Assembly: GCA_026261815.1 (NCBI GenBank) | Contig: JAMPIT010000884.1 | Coordinates: forward strand, 12,599,001-12,663,000 | From: Monarcha castaneiventris obscurior | Lineage: Eukaryota; Chordata; Aves; Passeriformes; Monarchidae | Direction of reading: 5' to 3' | Length of the DNA stretch: 64,000 bases | Notes under the pieces: model-generated | What the model was told of the DNA's origin: nothing | Seen by the model: the letters and a program-made list of their open reading frames with translations, nothing else | The model's database searches: none | Made by a program: the position numbers and the translations under genes | Part shown: piece by piece, positions 62,250-64,000 of the stretch | Layout: every line of letters begins with the position of its first letter | Numbering within the stretch: position 1 is the stretch's first letter

Positions 62250-62810
62250 GGAAGGGATTTGTGATTTCTGAGTGGTCTGGCACCCAATTGCCTTATGCCT
62301 CTGACATTACTGTAGGAGTTGTGCTTGGCTGTCATTGGAAGTCAGGCTTGACTCACATCAAGATCTCCATAAAGGATGGATTTTTTTCCTTGGCCATCCT
62401 TTTGTTGCTGATGTATTTATAAAACCACCACAGCTCCCACCAGCCCTTCTCTCTTCATGAAGTGCAGGTCCAGCAGGGCACCACCCCGGAGGGCTTATTT
62501 ACCACTTGTGTTGGGAAGTTCTCTTCCACACATTCCAGGAACTTCCCAGGCTGCTTCCTCTCTGCTGTGTTGAGTTCCCAGCAGACATCCAGCAAGTTCA
62601 AGTCTCACACAAGAACAAGAGCTGGCAATCATAAAACAACAGCCAGGCACTTATAAAATACTTCATCTGCCTCTTCATCCTGGTTGGGTGGTTTGTAACA
62701 GACTCCCACCAGGATAGCTGCCTATTGCCTTGCTCAGCTCTGTCATAGGTCTTTTTGCTGACTGTAGAAGCCTCTCGCCACTGCCCCTGCACCAACTTGT
62801 ACAGATTTTA
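62250..62810 (-). mobile_element. CR1 LINE endonuclease-domain fossil, minus strand
   Basis: Translated on the minus strand, one frame reads VGVCYKPPNQDEEADEVFYK (about 62,645-62,705), then after stops LNTAERKQPGKFLECVEENF (about 62,505-62,570), and near the left end a DHSEI segment. These correspond in order to the apurinic-endonuclease-like region of CR1 ORF2: the CYRPPNQ block, the GDFN block (its Gly lies next to an in-frame stop here), the FLECV block and the terminal SDHE block that carries the catalytic His. In-frame stops make the copy inactive. Because it comes from the 5' half of ORF2 rather than the usual 3' end, it is a fragment of a once longer insertion or of a CR1 subfamily whose 3' part has been lost to the left. 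Confidence 0.8.
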
Positions 62811-64000
62811 CACTTCTCAGAAGTCATCTTGGAGGGAAAGTGAAAGGTAAATGAATTGCAGTAGGAGGGAAAAAGTGGGAGAAAGAACAAATCTTTCTGG
62901 ACTTTGGTAAACACTTTTTGTGGAGCACAGAAATATACTCAGTCTTCCCCTGAACTGAGTAAACAGATGTTGCTAGCAAGATGGATGCAGCAGCACAGAG
63001 CACATGTGAGGTTGAAAAACTCACCTGACAATCAGGGTAGATACCTGGTAGATGACAGGTACCTGTTCCTGAAAAACAAGACATGAAATCTGTCTGCCTG
63101 AACAGTCCCTTATTTCAGCACAATCTTACAAAGGCCTCGTTCCTGGAAAAAATTGTAAAAGCAACTGCTTGTGTATTTCTGTCAGCTGTCATCAGCAGAA
63201 GCTTCTGGCAAGTCCTGCCCAAAGCTGTGGATGTCTTCTTTCCCTTGTGAATGACTTTGAAACTCCTTTCTAGACATCCGAATTTTCCCCTGACTGCACA
63301 GTAATCTTTTTTGCTTTTACTTTTACTTGGTCCATCTTGAAACAGTGTGTAGCTGTACAGCAGCCTTGATCAGATAAACAGCTGGATTGCTCCTGCTGGA
63401 TGGGAGCAGGGGCCACCTATTTAACTCCTGTAGTAAGAAGTGTGCTTTTCCTCTACATTGGTCATTTTCCAGGGATCACCAAATTTGGGTCCTCCGTCCA
63501 CTGCAATTTTTTATCTCTTGATGTCTCCAGAAACATAATAGCATCAGTTCAGGGATAGCTGCCCACACTGGGGATACTAATGGTGACCCGGCTGCATTAG
63601 CAAATTTTAATTCTTCTTATGCGGCCTCCTCCTATTCAGACAATCCCATTTCTAACAGCCTTTCCCTCCACATTTTCTGCAAATGTCATCTGGCCTGTGA
63701 TTCCTGGGAAACAGTCTCTCTCATCTGACCCATGGGACACCCATGCACAGTCGGAACTTGGGTCGCTTCCAATTTACATTTTTTTCCCTCCTAATCCAAA
63801 TCACTAGCAATTGTTTTTTGAAATACTGCATCTGGTATAAAAGAGTCACCAGAGGCTGGGAACGAACAGCTGATGCTTGTCAAAAAGATGCATAGTCTGA
63901 TCCACAGGTTATCACTATCTTTGATTCCATCAGCTGTGCCTGTCTCCAAAGATGATTCTTCCCATGGCTTGCACTAGGCACAGGTCCTTATCTGCCTCTA
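62811..64000. other. Non-coding sequence at the right edge
   Basis: No gene or named repeat was recognised. Part of the first few hundred bases could be further 5' sequence of the CR1 fragment, but no motif was seen. Open frames here are short and unremarkable. Confidence 0.45.

Overview
The window looks like 64 kb of a bird nuclear genome. It carries 5'-truncated CR1 LINE copies, a solo LTR that ends in a sequence typical of avian endogenous retroviruses, one large CpG island in an AT-rich background, and no run of exons or bacterial-style operons. The order or species cannot be fixed from the sequence alone. No complete protein-coding gene can be supported. Most long open frames either lie in the GC-rich island or in repeats, and the longest ones have no ATG.

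Layout. Positions 1-18,425 are single-copy, AT-rich non-coding DNA, with one GC-richer patch at about 2,740-3,350. Positions 18,426-20,975 form a dense CpG island, the only clear promoter-like region. It holds GC boxes, a long GGA/GCA microsatellite, a strong splice donor on the + strand (19,806) and a plausible minus-strand start codon followed by a donor (19,313 to 19,299). It may therefore be a bidirectional or complex promoter with the first exon(s) of a gene whose body lies outside or very sparsely inside this window. Positions 20,976-36,251 are AT-rich non-coding sequence with several blocks that read like vertebrate conserved non-coding elements. A solo LTR occupies about 36,252-36,818.

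From 45.4 to 52.8 kb the window is richer in old transposons: a CR1 3' segment on the minus strand (45.4-46.0 kb), a diverged CR1-like segment on the plus strand (47.5-48.0 kb), a broken Ty3/gypsy-type integrase fossil on the minus strand (49.07-49.7 kb) and a CR1 3' end on the plus strand (52.5-52.8 kb). A second LTR-like segment lies at about 59.2-59.5 kb, immediately before a block that looks like a regulatory element. A CR1 endonuclease-domain fossil lies at 62.25-62.8 kb on the minus strand.

The overall picture is a gene-poor regulatory neighbourhood around a CpG-island promoter. This would fit the flank or first intron of a developmental gene, but that is inference. No gene symbol could be assigned. 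The least ordinary items are the gypsy-like integrase fossil, the opposed splice donors inside the CpG island, and the candidate conserved blocks.
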